Under the pieces are notes generated by a model, which saw only the letters and a list, made by a program, of their open reading frames with translations, was not told where the DNA came from and made no database searches. From assembly GCF_000332455.1 (NCBI RefSeq), contig NZ_AOGY02000027.1, forward strand, positions 72,412-136,411: DNA of 64,000 nucleotides. The letters run 5' to 3'. Both the position numbers and the translations under genes were made by a program. The DNA is from Leptospira vanthielii serovar Holland str. Waz Holland = ATCC 700522 (GTDB lineage Bacteria; Spirochaetota; Leptospiria; Leptospirales; Leptospiraceae). The stretch's first letter is position 1. The number at the start of each line of letters is the position of its first letter. Below are positions 37,788 to 46,534 of this stretch, piece after piece.

Positions 37788-38583
37788 AATCAAAGTTGGT
37801 GTGATTGGTGCTGGAGGAAGGATGGGGAAAGCCATCATCCAGGTTCTTTCTTTGTCAAAAAGATCGGAATTAAGTGCGGCTGTTGTAAGAGAAGGAGCCA
37901 TCTATGCAGGTTTTGATTCTGGCAATCATGCGGGAATCAAAGAAACAGGGATTTTACTTTCCACCGACTTACAAAAAGCATGCGAAACTTCTGATGTGCT
38001 GATTGATTTCAGCACACATACTGGATTTGAATCCATTTTGAATGTAGCCCTTACCAATAAAAAACCTTTGGTAATTGGAACTACGGGACTTACCGATTCT
38101 GATAAGGCACTCATCCAATCGGCCGCCACTTCTATACCGATCGTGTTTTCACCCAATATGTCTGTGGGTGTAAATTTATTATTCAAACTAACGGAAATCG
38201 CAGCGAAGGTGTTAGACGAAGACTTCGATGTAGAGGTTTTGGACATTCACCACCGCCATAAAAAAGATGCTCCTTCGGGAACAGCCATGTATCTAAAGGA
38301 AATTCTTTTGAATGCCACCAAACGTTCCGAAGAAAATGTCATTTATGGTCGTCATGGAATGTATCCGGAACGTGACCAAAAAGAAATTGCCATGCATACG
38401 ATGCGAGCCGGCGAAGTTGTTGGGGAACATACAGTTTATTTTTTAAGTTCCGAAGAACGAATTGAAATCACTCACAAAGCTCAGGATCGCAAAACATTTG
38501 CTACTGGTGCGGTAAAAGCAGCCGAGTTTTTACATGGCAAATCCAAAGGACTCTATAATATGTTCGATGTGTTAGGAATCTAA
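37780..38583 (+). CDS. dapB: 4-hydroxy-tetrahydrodipicolinate reductase
   Basis: 267 residues from a TTG at 37780 overlapping the dapA end by eight bases and preceded by GAGGAAGG. Nucleotide motif [13 protein letters not shown] at the N-terminus; [13 protein letters not shown] is the substrate-binding loop with the catalytic His and Lys; [12 protein letters not shown] ends the fold. Reduces the DapA product with NAD(P)H. The overlap implies translational coupling with dapA. Confidence 0.96.
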   Translation: MSKIKVGVIGAGGRMGKAIIQVLSLSKRSELSAAVVREGAIYAGFDSGNHAGIKETGILLSTDLQKACETSDVLIDFSTHTGFESILNVALTNKKPLVIGTTGLTDSDKALIQSAATSIPIVFSPNMSVGVNLLFKLTEIAAKVLDEDFDVEVLDIHHRHKKDAPSGTAMYLKEILLNATKRSEENVIYGRHGMYPERDQKEIAMHTMRAGEVVGEHTVYFLSSEERIEITHKAQDRKTFATGAVKAAEFLHGKSKGLYNMFDVLGI

Positions 38584-38584
38584 A

Positions 38585-39415
38585 TTGGATTTTTTTCGAG
38601 GATTATACATCATTCCATGGAGTAAAAATTATATCTCCATATCTTTGGATGTATTAATCGTCGCATTTCTCATTTATAAAACCTATACCACACTTAGGCG
38701 GACAAGGGGAATCCAACTTTTACTGGGTGTGGGGATCATTTGGATTTCTGGAAGTTTTGCCGAATATTTGGGTTTTGAACTTTTGGAATGGATTCTCACG
38801 AATATCAGGCCAGCCCTTGTGTTTGCCATCATTGTGCTGTTGCAACCAGAGTTACGTCGTTTGACTGGGGATTTGGCTCGCATTCGACTACTCAGATTGT
38901 TCTTTCTGAAACCCACATTTGACTTAGATCCCATAGTCGAAGCCGTTCGGATCATGTCCCAGGAAAAAACCGGATCCATCATTGTTCTCGTCAAAGACAT
39001 TAGTTTGAAAGATATTTCAGAAAATGCAGTTCCTATGGATGCGCAAGTCACATCCGAAGTATTACAAACAATCTTCTTTAAAAATTCCCCTCTTCATGAT
39101 GGAGCAGTCATCATTGAACAAAATAGAATTGTTTGTGCCGCTTCTTACTTGCCTATGAGTAGTTCTGTGGAAATTGCCACACTCGGTGCAAGGCATCGTT
39201 CTGCACTCGGACTCTCCGAAGAAACAGATGCCATTATTATCGTTACATCAGAAGAGACAGGTGACATTACCATTTGTTATGAAGGGGAAATGTTGCATCC
39301 AGTCAAACCACTTGAACTCAAAGCTCTGGTTAGCGGGCTTATGACGGGAAACCGCAGATCAAAAGATGAATCTTTCCGTAAATCGAAAGAGAAAGATACT
39401 GGAGTCAGTATATGA
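38585..39415 (+). CDS. cdaA: Diadenylate cyclase CdaA
   Basis: 276 residues from a TTG at 38585, one base after the dapB stop, with TTAGGA eight bases upstream. Three membrane helices (about 15-75) and a DAC domain with DGAVII and GARHRSALGLSE, the ATP-binding motifs. It makes c-di-AMP from two ATP. It overlaps the next gene, its usual regulator, by four bases. Being in one message with dapA and dapB links second-messenger production to cell-wall precursor supply. Confidence 0.94.
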   Translation: MDFFRGLYIIPWSKNYISISLDVLIVAFLIYKTYTTLRRTRGIQLLLGVGIIWISGSFAEYLGFELLEWILTNIRPALVFAIIVLLQPELRRLTGDLARIRLLRLFFLKPTFDLDPIVEAVRIMSQEKTGSIIVLVKDISLKDISENAVPMDAQVTSEVLQTIFFKNSPLHDGAVIIEQNRIVCAASYLPMSSSVEIATLGARHRSALGLSEETDAIIIVTSEETGDITICYEGEMLHPVKPLELKALVSGLMTGNRRSKDESFRKSKEKDTGVSI

Positions 39416-40458
39416 TTCTGAAGTTATTCGGAAAACTAGTTCGGAATTGGAAAGCAAAACTAGTTTCTTTAATCATCGCCAGTATTTTTTATGTAAATCT
39501 TCAGAATTCCAAAGTATTAATTAAAACAATTAACGTCCCCGTCGACTATCCAAAGTTATCTGGTAATTTAAGTTATTCTAAAAATCCTGAAAAAACGATT
39601 CCGGTTCGTGTGGAAGGTTTGAAAGATGTTGTGAATTACTACTCCCAGTTTATGAAAGCGGTAATTGATCCAGAAGATGTTCAACTCGGTGTTACTGAAG
39701 TACCAATTAAAAAAATTGTGGGTGTTCCCAGCGGTGTAAAAGTCACCAAACTTAAAAAAACTGTTCCGGTTGAAATTGAATCTCGTGGATTGAAAGTAGT
39801 TCCCTTGGAAGTTACATTTGAAGGGGCTCCTCCAGCTAACTTTGAAAAGCTGACGCAGATTGTGAGTCCTCCCAAGGTGACCTTAAGTGGGAAACCACAA
39901 GACTTGGAAAAATTCACCAAGGTTCTACTTCCAGAAATTTCTCTAACAGATAAAAGGGAACCTTTTGCAAAAACGGTTCGCATTCCTGATCTACCAAAGG
40001 GAGTAAATGTCCTTGGTTCCAGGGATGTTACGGTGAATGTAAACATCATTCCTCTTTCTTACAAAACAGGAGAACAAACGGCCGCAGGAATCCCTATTGT
40101 TTGTTCGGGACTTGATGGAAAGTTAGATGCCGAACTTTCTGAAGAACAAGTTGCGATTCGTTATTTTTCTCTAAAACCGATTCGTTCGGCGCAAATTTTA
40201 ACAGGAATTACGGCCCAAGTTCCTTGTAACTATATCTTTGATCCCATTAAAAACAAAATTATCCCCGAATTACAGCCGCAAGTTGCTAAAGTTCGAATCA
40301 TTAAAAACAAGGATCTCAAGGGAATTGAGATTTTACAAATCAGTCCTGAAAAAATTGAGATTCGTTATAAAGTCAAAGAACAAAATCCAGAAGCAGATCC
40401 AACCGATGATGGAACCGGGATGGAAGTTCCCGGAGCCGTCCCTTCCGATAGGTCCTAA
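39412..40458 (+). CDS. cdaR: CdaR-like YbbR-domain protein
   Basis: 348 residues: one N-terminal membrane helix (KLVSLIIASIFYVNLQN) and extracytoplasmic YbbR repeats, e.g. VPVDYPKLSGNL, PEKTIPVRVEGL, PKVTLSGKPQDLEKF and VTVNVNI. CdaR modulates CdaA in Firmicutes; here the adjacency and ATGA overlap suggest the same. The C-terminal tail (ADPTDDGTGMEVPGA) is acidic and disordered. Last gene of the dapA-dapB-cdaA-cdaR operon. Confidence 0.88.
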   Translation: MILKLFGKLVRNWKAKLVSLIIASIFYVNLQNSKVLIKTINVPVDYPKLSGNLSYSKNPEKTIPVRVEGLKDVVNYYSQFMKAVIDPEDVQLGVTEVPIKKIVGVPSGVKVTKLKKTVPVEIESRGLKVVPLEVTFEGAPPANFEKLTQIVSPPKVTLSGKPQDLEKFTKVLLPEISLTDKREPFAKTVRIPDLPKGVNVLGSRDVTVNVNIIPLSYKTGEQTAAGIPIVCSGLDGKLDAELSEEQVAIRYFSLKPIRSAQILTGITAQVPCNYIFDPIKNKIIPELQPQVAKVRIIKNKDLKGIEILQISPEKIEIRYKVKEQNPEADPTDDGTGMEVPGAVPSDRS

Positions 40459-40537
40459 ACATCATCGCATTTAATAAACGTCTATATAGCTTTTGATACA
40501 TCTTAAGTTTTATAAATACAAAAGAATGCGATCGATT

Positions 40538-41434
40538 TTATTTCAAAAATTCGTAGATTTCTTTAAAACTTTCCTCTGGATTCTCCCATTGCGGGTAATG
40601 GCCGATCGAATCCCAGCGGATTAACTTTTTGTTTTTGATTGGAAGTTTATCTATTTCATCCGCTAAGTGGCTTCCACTTACAGGATCTTCTCCGCCATTG
40701 ATAAAGAGGAGTGGCACTTCTGTTTGGAGGAGAGCATTTTTCCAACGTTCCCCGTGGATTCTTCTTTCTGCGATGTATTTGAGTAATTTGTGTGGAATTA
40801 AAACTTTGTTTGGATACGTAATCAATTTCCAAAGAACAGAAATTTCTTTGTCAGTCGGTTTTGTGTTTTTTCCAAAAACTTGGCTGAATGCCTCTCCAAA
40901 TTTTTTCTCATTATAAAAACGGGAAAGAAAAGCACCTAATATTGGTGTTGCGAGTAGTTTCTGTTTGAAAGTGGGTCTGTGTAAATGTGGGAAGAGTCCC
41001 CCGTTCAAAAAAACAGCACCATCAATTTCGTATTTGCGATCAGCTCTTTCCAAATGCCTAGCTAAAATTTCTTGTCCCACACTCACAGCATAATCATGAA
41101 AAACAAACTTCACTCTGCGGAGCGCATTTTTCTCGATAAAGTTTTCTATGATATCCGTTTGTTCTATCAGTGTGTATTTGTGTTTTTTTGGTTTGGAAGA
41201 ATATCCAAATCCTAAAAAATCAATAGCGATTGTATTGAAGTAACGAGAAAGTCCATTGAAGATTTTGGAATAGTCCCAAGAGGATGTGGGGAACCCATGA
41301 AGCAAAATTAAATTCTGTCCTCTTCCTTCTTGGATAAAGAAAATTTGAAACTTCTTATATTCGAAAAATTTACCAGCAGCCAACCATTCAGTTGCGTTCT
41401 TTTTTGGAAAGTTTAGATCAACCATATCCGACAT
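40538..41434 (-). CDS. Alpha/beta hydrolase, Asp-nucleophile (epoxide hydrolase/MEST-like)
   Basis: 298 residues from ATG 41434. LLHGFPTSSWDY is the oxyanion-hole motif. At the nucleophile elbow the sequence is VFHDYAVSVGQE, so D114 replaces the usual serine, as in epoxide hydrolases, haloalkane dehalogenases and the animal MEST proteins (HDYG). The acid lies in FINGGEDPVSGSH and the base in SIGHYPQWE. A haloalkane or epoxide activity is possible; the substrate is unknown. Convergent with cdaR and divergent from the cyclase gene. Confidence 0.85.
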   Translation of the reverse strand: MSDMVDLNFPKKNATEWLAAGKFFEYKKFQIFFIQEGRGQNLILLHGFPTSSWDYSKIFNGLSRYFNTIAIDFLGFGYSSKPKKHKYTLIEQTDIIENFIEKNALRRVKFVFHDYAVSVGQEILARHLERADRKYEIDGAVFLNGGLFPHLHRPTFKQKLLATPILGAFLSRFYNEKKFGEAFSQVFGKNTKPTDKEISVLWKLITYPNKVLIPHKLLKYIAERRIHGERWKNALLQTEVPLLFINGGEDPVSGSHLADEIDKLPIKNKKLIRWDSIGHYPQWENPEESFKEIYEFLK

Positions 41435-41511
41435 AGCACAACTAAATAGGAAGTGAGTCAAATAGAAGAATTTGCTACTTTCTCTTTTCCCGAAAGCCGA
41501 TCTTTAAGAAG

Positions 41512-44073
41512 ATGGAGTCATACCCTCTTATTTATTTCGTAAAACCAGAAGGGATCATTTCGGATTGGGAATATTTCTGGTATCAGATTCCTTACGGTGC
41601 CCCAGGAATCCTAACTTTTTTTGTGGGTGTATTCCTTAGTTATTTTGCCTTTCAAAAATTTCGGATATCAAAAGATGAGAACCGAATCTTTCATTTGAAC
41701 CTAGCTGTTTCCTTCATTAGTTTTGGATCCATCGGACTTGTATTAACCACAAGAGCTTGGATTCAAGATGTTGAAACATTAGTTTTTTGGAATAATCTAC
41801 TATACTTCCTCGTCGCTCCTTTGGCTCCAACAGCATTTTATTTGGCTTACTATATGACGGGAAAACAGAGTAAACTATTATTGTATTATTCTTATCTTTG
41901 TTGGTTAGCCAGTTTTGTATTGTATTTTGGAATACTTATCGGTAAGGGATTTGAAACTACCGTATTTGAATTCACTTTTGGAAAGTATCCAAGAGGAAGT
42001 TCCTTTGTAAGGCCTTGGGGAATTTTGGCCCCGCTGGGTTATTTTTTTCTGATTTTACCTTCGTTTATCAAACACTACCAATACATCCGCAAACATTACC
42101 ATCTAACATTGTTTCATGGGGTAAACTTACTTTTTTTACTCACAACGATGAATGCCCCAAGTATTCTTGGATTCAAGGTGTATCCAGGGGGTTTCTTTTT
42201 ATTCATTCCTATGTTACTTGTGGCTTATGGAGTATTCCGATCTGATTTTTTTGATGTGAACGAACTTCTGTTTCAAAAGAATGGGATGTTTTATTTCCTA
42301 TTTGCGCTTTTGTCTTTTGTTTTGATATTTATTTCTTTCGGAGTTTCTTTCGGATTGTCACCCGATGCTTATGAATCGGCAAAATGGTATCCTTGGGGAA
42401 TTCCGCCCGTAGTATCCGTGTTTGGTGCCGTGTTTCTTTCCATCATAGTGGCAGGTGCCAATCCATCCGCAAGGATCAATCAACTTTGTGCCTTTGCACT
42501 CATTCTCACGGGTTTTTATGTCATCCAATCCGTTCCTTTAAAGTTAAACATATCCTATGTAGTTCAACTTCGAATTTCGCAGATGACCTTTGTGGCTTTT
42601 GCCTTTGCACCGAGTATTATGGTGCGTTTGGTATTTGAAGCCATTGGACAGAAGTCACCTTTCTGGATCCAAGGAATTGACTTCCTTTGTGTGACAGCTG
42701 CTATACTTGCCCCATCCCCCTATTTGTTTGTTGGTTATTTTGATTATCCTTGGTCCAGAGTCCACCATGGGGGTCCTGCTGAATTACTCGTGGGAACAAA
42801 CGGTGCCATTGCACTGATTTTAGTGCTGATCACATTTATAAGAAACAAAGGTTATATCAACTTTGCTTCCAAATGGATCATAGGTTCTTTTTTGTTGTCC
42901 GCACTTTTACTTTTAGCAGCATTACTTCCTAGCCATGGAATTCCCATTTATCCGTTAGCGGATTTTCAATTCATTCCGGCGTTTTTACTCGGTTATGCGG
43001 TGCTTCGTCATGGGGCTTTGTCTTTAGAAGGAAGAACCATCCAACTGAGCCAAAGATTAGCAAACTTAGGACTCATTACCATGGCCATTGCAGCTATTTT
43101 GTATTTCCCACTGATTCGGGAGCAGTACGGAGTAGGGGAATCGGCATTTCACCTAACGATGATTGTGTTACCTCTGGTTTTATTTAACTACCTTGTGGTG
43201 TACATCATGTCTCGTCCATTAGCAGAAGAACTCGACATCAGTTATTTTCTGTTAGATTTAGAGAAACAAAAAGCAGATGAAGAAAGAGAAAAAGCTCTCA
43301 TTGCACAGGATAAAGCAGAAGAGGCACGAGAAGAATCTGAAAAATTACTTCTCAACATCTTACCTTATAAAGTAGCCCAAGAATTAAAACAAAAGGGTAG
43401 TGTTACTCCTTCGCGAATCGAAAATGTCACTGTTTTGTTCACTGACTTCAAAGGGTTTACTAAAGTGGCTGAAGGTATGGACGAACAAAGTCTGATTGAG
43501 GAACTTGATGCCTGTTTTACTCAGTTTGATGAAATCATACTCAGGAACAATTTAGAAAAACTAAAAACCATCGGAGACAGTTATATGTGTGCCGGTGGTG
43601 TTCCTGTGGAAACAAAAACGAGTGCCATTGACGCTTGTTTGGCGGCTCTCGAGATCCAAAGTTTTATGAACCAACTGAAGGAAATCAAAACCACACTGGG
43701 TTTACCCTTTTGGGAACTGAGGCTTGGGCTTCATACAGGGCCTGTCGTTGCGGGAGTTGTCGGACGATTTAAGTTTGCCTATGACATTTGGGGAGATACT
43801 GTCAATACGGCTTCTCGGATGGAATCCGGTGGGGAAACAGGAAAAATCAATGTCTCCAAAGAAACCTATGAACTTGTGAAGTATTTTTTTATCACAGAGT
43901 ATAGAGGGAAAATCCACGGTAAAAATAAAGGAGATTTGGATATGTATTTTGTGAATCGTCTAAGGCCCCGTTATTCGCAAGACCCCGACGGGAAAGCACC
44001 GAACCAATACTTCCGGGAAGTGTATTCCCGGATTACTAATGGTGCCAATATTCGCTGGAAGAACGAAACTTAA
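41512..44073 (+). CDS. Membrane-bound class III adenylate/guanylate cyclase
   Basis: 853 residues: about 14 membrane helices in two blocks (to about 560), a charged coiled coil (EKQKADEEREKALIAQDKAEEAREE) and a class III cyclase domain at about 635-805. Metal Asp in VTVLFTDFKGFT, base-selecting Lys in KLKTIGDSYM, second Asp and the Asn/Arg transition-state residues in DIWGDTVNTASRMES are all present, so it should be active; the Lys-Asp combination favours ATP. Leptospira encode many such cyclases with varied membrane sensors. The signal is unknown. Confidence 0.93.
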   Translation: MESYPLIYFVKPEGIISDWEYFWYQIPYGAPGILTFFVGVFLSYFAFQKFRISKDENRIFHLNLAVSFISFGSIGLVLTTRAWIQDVETLVFWNNLLYFLVAPLAPTAFYLAYYMTGKQSKLLLYYSYLCWLASFVLYFGILIGKGFETTVFEFTFGKYPRGSSFVRPWGILAPLGYFFLILPSFIKHYQYIRKHYHLTLFHGVNLLFLLTTMNAPSILGFKVYPGGFFLFIPMLLVAYGVFRSDFFDVNELLFQKNGMFYFLFALLSFVLIFISFGVSFGLSPDAYESAKWYPWGIPPVVSVFGAVFLSIIVAGANPSARINQLCAFALILTGFYVIQSVPLKLNISYVVQLRISQMTFVAFAFAPSIMVRLVFEAIGQKSPFWIQGIDFLCVTAAILAPSPYLFVGYFDYPWSRVHHGGPAELLVGTNGAIALILVLITFIRNKGYINFASKWIIGSFLLSALLLLAALLPSHGIPIYPLADFQFIPAFLLGYAVLRHGALSLEGRTIQLSQRLANLGLITMAIAAILYFPLIREQYGVGESAFHLTMIVLPLVLFNYLVVYIMSRPLAEELDISYFLLDLEKQKADEEREKALIAQDKAEEAREESEKLLLNILPYKVAQELKQKGSVTPSRIENVTVLFTDFKGFTKVAEGMDEQSLIEELDACFTQFDEIILRNNLEKLKTIGDSYMCAGGVPVETKTSAIDACLAALEIQSFMNQLKEIKTTLGLPFWELRLGLHTGPVVAGVVGRFKFAYDIWGDTVNTASRMESGGETGKINVSKETYELVKYFFITEYRGKIHGKNKGDLDMYFVNRLRPRYSQDPDGKAPNQYFREVYSRITNGANIRWKNET

Positions 44074-44077
44074 GTTC

Positions 44078-45778
44078 TTAAGTCTGTTCTTCCTCAGCAA
44101 GCCAAGTGCGGAGTAACTGGGCCACATCTTCTGGTTTTTCTTTTGCCAAGTTGATTGCGTTTTCGAGTAACTCGCGTCTGAGTTTTTCGTCGAGGGAGAG
44201 TTCGACTTCTGCCCCCCCTTCGTCCATCACACGAAGTGCCGCTTCCCGCATCATTTGTTGTTGTGCAGCAAGTTCTTCTTCTCTGAGTCTTCTTCTTCTT
44301 GCGATTTCTTTTTTGATCGCACGATACACAAGGATGGCAAGGATGAGTAAGATTAAAATTACGAGGGAAGCAATGACCATATTTCGAATGGCTCGTTGTT
44401 TTTGAAACTCTTCATCTTCCGCACGGAATTGTTCTGTTCTATCTTTCGGAATGGTGATGACACTGATTTGGTCGCCGCGTGATCTTGTGTAACCAATCGC
44501 CGCTTCTAAGTTTTTACGAACGAGTTTTAAATCATTTTCTGCAACCGGAATGTATTTTCTATCATACCCGAGTCCATCTTCTCGTTCTGTTCGTTCCCAA
44601 ACTCCATCAACGACAACAGAGAGACCAATTTTTTCAATCTTCCATGGTTGGCGTTTGATGTCTTTGACTCGTTTGTTGAACTCATAGTTATTGATGTTTT
44701 CGTCTTTAGAGTATTCTGCTTTTTGGTAGTCGGTGTCTTTATAACCAGGCGGAAGGTTTGGTTCTGTACCTGCTGGCCCATCGGGTGTAAACCCTCGTCC
44801 TTTAAAAGATTCTTTTGTCTCTTTAGAGGATACTTTTAGTGAATAACCATCCACCAACTTTCTTTCGTTATATGGTGTATCAGGATTGTCTTCTTCGGCA
44901 ACTACAGGTAATACTTCGTTTTCAGTTAATGACTCTTGGTCCCAATTGAAAGAATATTCAAAACGAGTGATGTCCACACGATCTTCTCCACCCAAATACC
45001 AACGAAGGGTATTACGAATATCGATGAGTCGTTTGACACGTTCTTCTTCTTCGATTCTTAGTTTTTCTTGAACGATGCGAAGTTCTAATCTTTCTTTTTC
45101 TAAATCTTCTTCAAAATCAGAAATGATTTTTCCATCAGGATCGGCCACACTTACATTTTCCGGTTTTAATTTGGGAACAGCACGTGCGACTAAATTCACA
45201 ATCCCTTTGATTTCTTTTTTACTCATTCCTTCCACACCAGGTTTGAAGTGGAGGATGACACTTGCTTTTACCGGATAGGAGTTGGATTCAAAAAGGTCTC
45301 CTTCGGGGATAGCAATGTTGACATCGGATCTTTCTATCGGGCGTAAGGTATTGAGTGATTTTTCAATCGCACCTTTGAGAGCTCTATACTTTTTAATGTC
45401 TTTGTCGAATTGGGTTTCTGTAAACTTTTCAATATCAAAAAGTTCCCAACCAGTCACACCTGCAGGAATCAAATTCTCTTGCGCAAGTTTTGTGACAATT
45501 TCTTGTCTTTGGTCAGGATCCACTGTGATGAGACTTGTTTCACTCGAGCCGTAAGAATAACCAAGTGCATCCAGTTTTTTTGTAACCTCAGAGAAATCTT
45601 TGGAATCCAAATCTTTAAAAAGAACAACCCGGTTTCTTTGGGACGAGACGTTGGAGAGGATGATGACTGCCACTACGACTACGGCGAGCACACCACCCAA
45701 AATCATTTTTTTGGTTTTATCGAGTTTGTTGAATAACTCTTTGAGATTATCGATGATTTTTTGCAGTGGTTCAGGCAT
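44078..45778 (-). CDS. fliF: Flagellar MS-ring protein FliF
   Basis: 566 residues from ATG 45778 ([16 protein letters not shown]); the frame opens earlier but extra residues look non-coding. Two membrane helices (about 25-45 and 450-475) flank the periplasmic ring-building domains; motifs include [19 protein letters not shown]-like [25 protein letters not shown] and the C-terminal acidic tail ([13 protein letters not shown]) that binds FliG. It builds the basal-body MS ring. Convergent with the cyclase gene. Its usual upstream partner fliE is 11 kb away and fliG is absent. Confidence 0.96.
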   Translation of the reverse strand: MPEPLQKIIDNLKELFNKLDKTKKMILGGVLAVVVVAVIILSNVSSQRNRVVLFKDLDSKDFSEVTKKLDALGYSYGSSETSLITVDPDQRQEIVTKLAQENLIPAGVTGWELFDIEKFTETQFDKDIKKYRALKGAIEKSLNTLRPIERSDVNIAIPEGDLFESNSYPVKASVILHFKPGVEGMSKKEIKGIVNLVARAVPKLKPENVSVADPDGKIISDFEEDLEKERLELRIVQEKLRIEEEERVKRLIDIRNTLRWYLGGEDRVDITRFEYSFNWDQESLTENEVLPVVAEEDNPDTPYNERKLVDGYSLKVSSKETKESFKGRGFTPDGPAGTEPNLPPGYKDTDYQKAEYSKDENINNYEFNKRVKDIKRQPWKIEKIGLSVVVDGVWERTEREDGLGYDRKYIPVAENDLKLVRKNLEAAIGYTRSRGDQISVITIPKDRTEQFRAEDEEFQKQRAIRNMVIASLVILILLILAILVYRAIKKEIARRRRLREEELAAQQQMMREAALRVMDEGGAEVELSLDEKLRRELLENAINLAKEKPEDVAQLLRTWLAEEEQT

Positions 45779-45887
45779 AGTACGGGCCTCGTCGTGATTT
45801 GAGACATAATGCCACGATTCTCTTGAAATGTACAAGTACTTTTCGGGGGGAGAAGGAAATTGGAGGGGTTTTGGCTCGGAATTGGCA

Positions 45888-45927
45888 TTGACTTGTCTTT
45901 TTATGTGATTACATTGTAATTACAATG
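45888..45927 (+). promoter_or_regulatory. mazE promoter and operator covering the start codon
   Basis: TTGACT (45888-45893), 16-nt spacer, TACATT (45910-45915). A perfect 16-bp palindrome CATTGTAATTACAATG (45912-45927) overlaps the -10 and ends exactly at the mazE ATG (45925-45927). No ribosome binding site lies upstream. Predicted start of transcription is at or within a few bases of the ATG. Confidence 0.6.
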
Positions 45928-46173
45928 AAGACTGCCGTAGTACAAATCGGAAATTCAAAAGGAATCCGAATTCCTAAAACTGTTTTGGCTGAATGTCAGA
46001 TTGAAGATGAAGTTGATCTAGTGATAGAGGACAATAAAATCATCATCACTCCTTATAAAAACAAACCGCGTGTGGGTTGGGAAGACCAATTCAAAGCGAT
46101 GGCGGAAAGAAAAGAGGATCAGTTACTCATCCCAGATTCCGTTGATTTGGATTCAAAGGATTGGGAATGGTAA
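45925..46173 (+). CDS. mazE: MazE/AbrB-type antitoxin
   Basis: 82 residues. An AbrB swapped-hairpin DNA-binding domain (MKTAVVQIGNSKGIRIPKTVLAECQIEDEVDL) and a C-terminal toxin-binding tail (WEDQFKAMAERK, DSVDLDSKDWEW). It neutralises MazF and represses its own promoter, plausibly through the palindrome over its start codon. It overlaps mazF by about seven bases. In the same lineage such pairs are known as ChpIK or MazEF. Confidence 0.92.
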   Translation: MKTAVVQIGNSKGIRIPKTVLAECQIEDEVDLVIEDNKIIITPYKNKPRVGWEDQFKAMAERKEDQLLIPDSVDLDSKDWEW

Positions 46174-46490
46174 TCAATCAATATGAAATCTACCTAATCA
46201 ATTTAGATCCAACGATTGGTTTTGAGATTAAAAAATCTAGACCCTGTATTGTCATTTCTCCGAACGAAATGAATCAGTTCATCGGTACTGTGATGGTAGC
46301 ACCTATGACCACTCGGTCTAGGAGTTACCCAACAAGAGTGGACTTAACATTTCAAGGGAAAAAAGGCGCCATCGTTTTGGATCAGATTCGAACTGTTGAT
46401 AAAACAAGATTGATTCAAAAACTGGGTTCGTCTGATCCGAAAACCATTCAAAAAATCAAAAAAGTCATCAAGGAAATGTTAGTCGACTAG
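46167..46490 (+). CDS. mazF: MazF/PemK-family mRNA interferase toxin
   Basis: 107 residues from ATG 46167 (TTG 46161 is also in frame). Family motifs: INQYEIYLINLDPTIGFEIKKSRPCIVIS, NQFIGTVMVAPMTT, GAIVLDQIRTVDKTRL with the catalytic Arg and Thr. Cuts mRNA at short sequences. It is translationally coupled to mazE. Confidence 0.92.
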   Translation: MVINQYEIYLINLDPTIGFEIKKSRPCIVISPNEMNQFIGTVMVAPMTTRSRSYPTRVDLTFQGKKGAIVLDQIRTVDKTRLIQKLGSSDPKTIQKIKKVIKEMLVD

Positions 46491-46534
46491 TTCCATTTCC
46501 TTGATTGTGTTTATCTACTTCTGCTTACTTCTTT

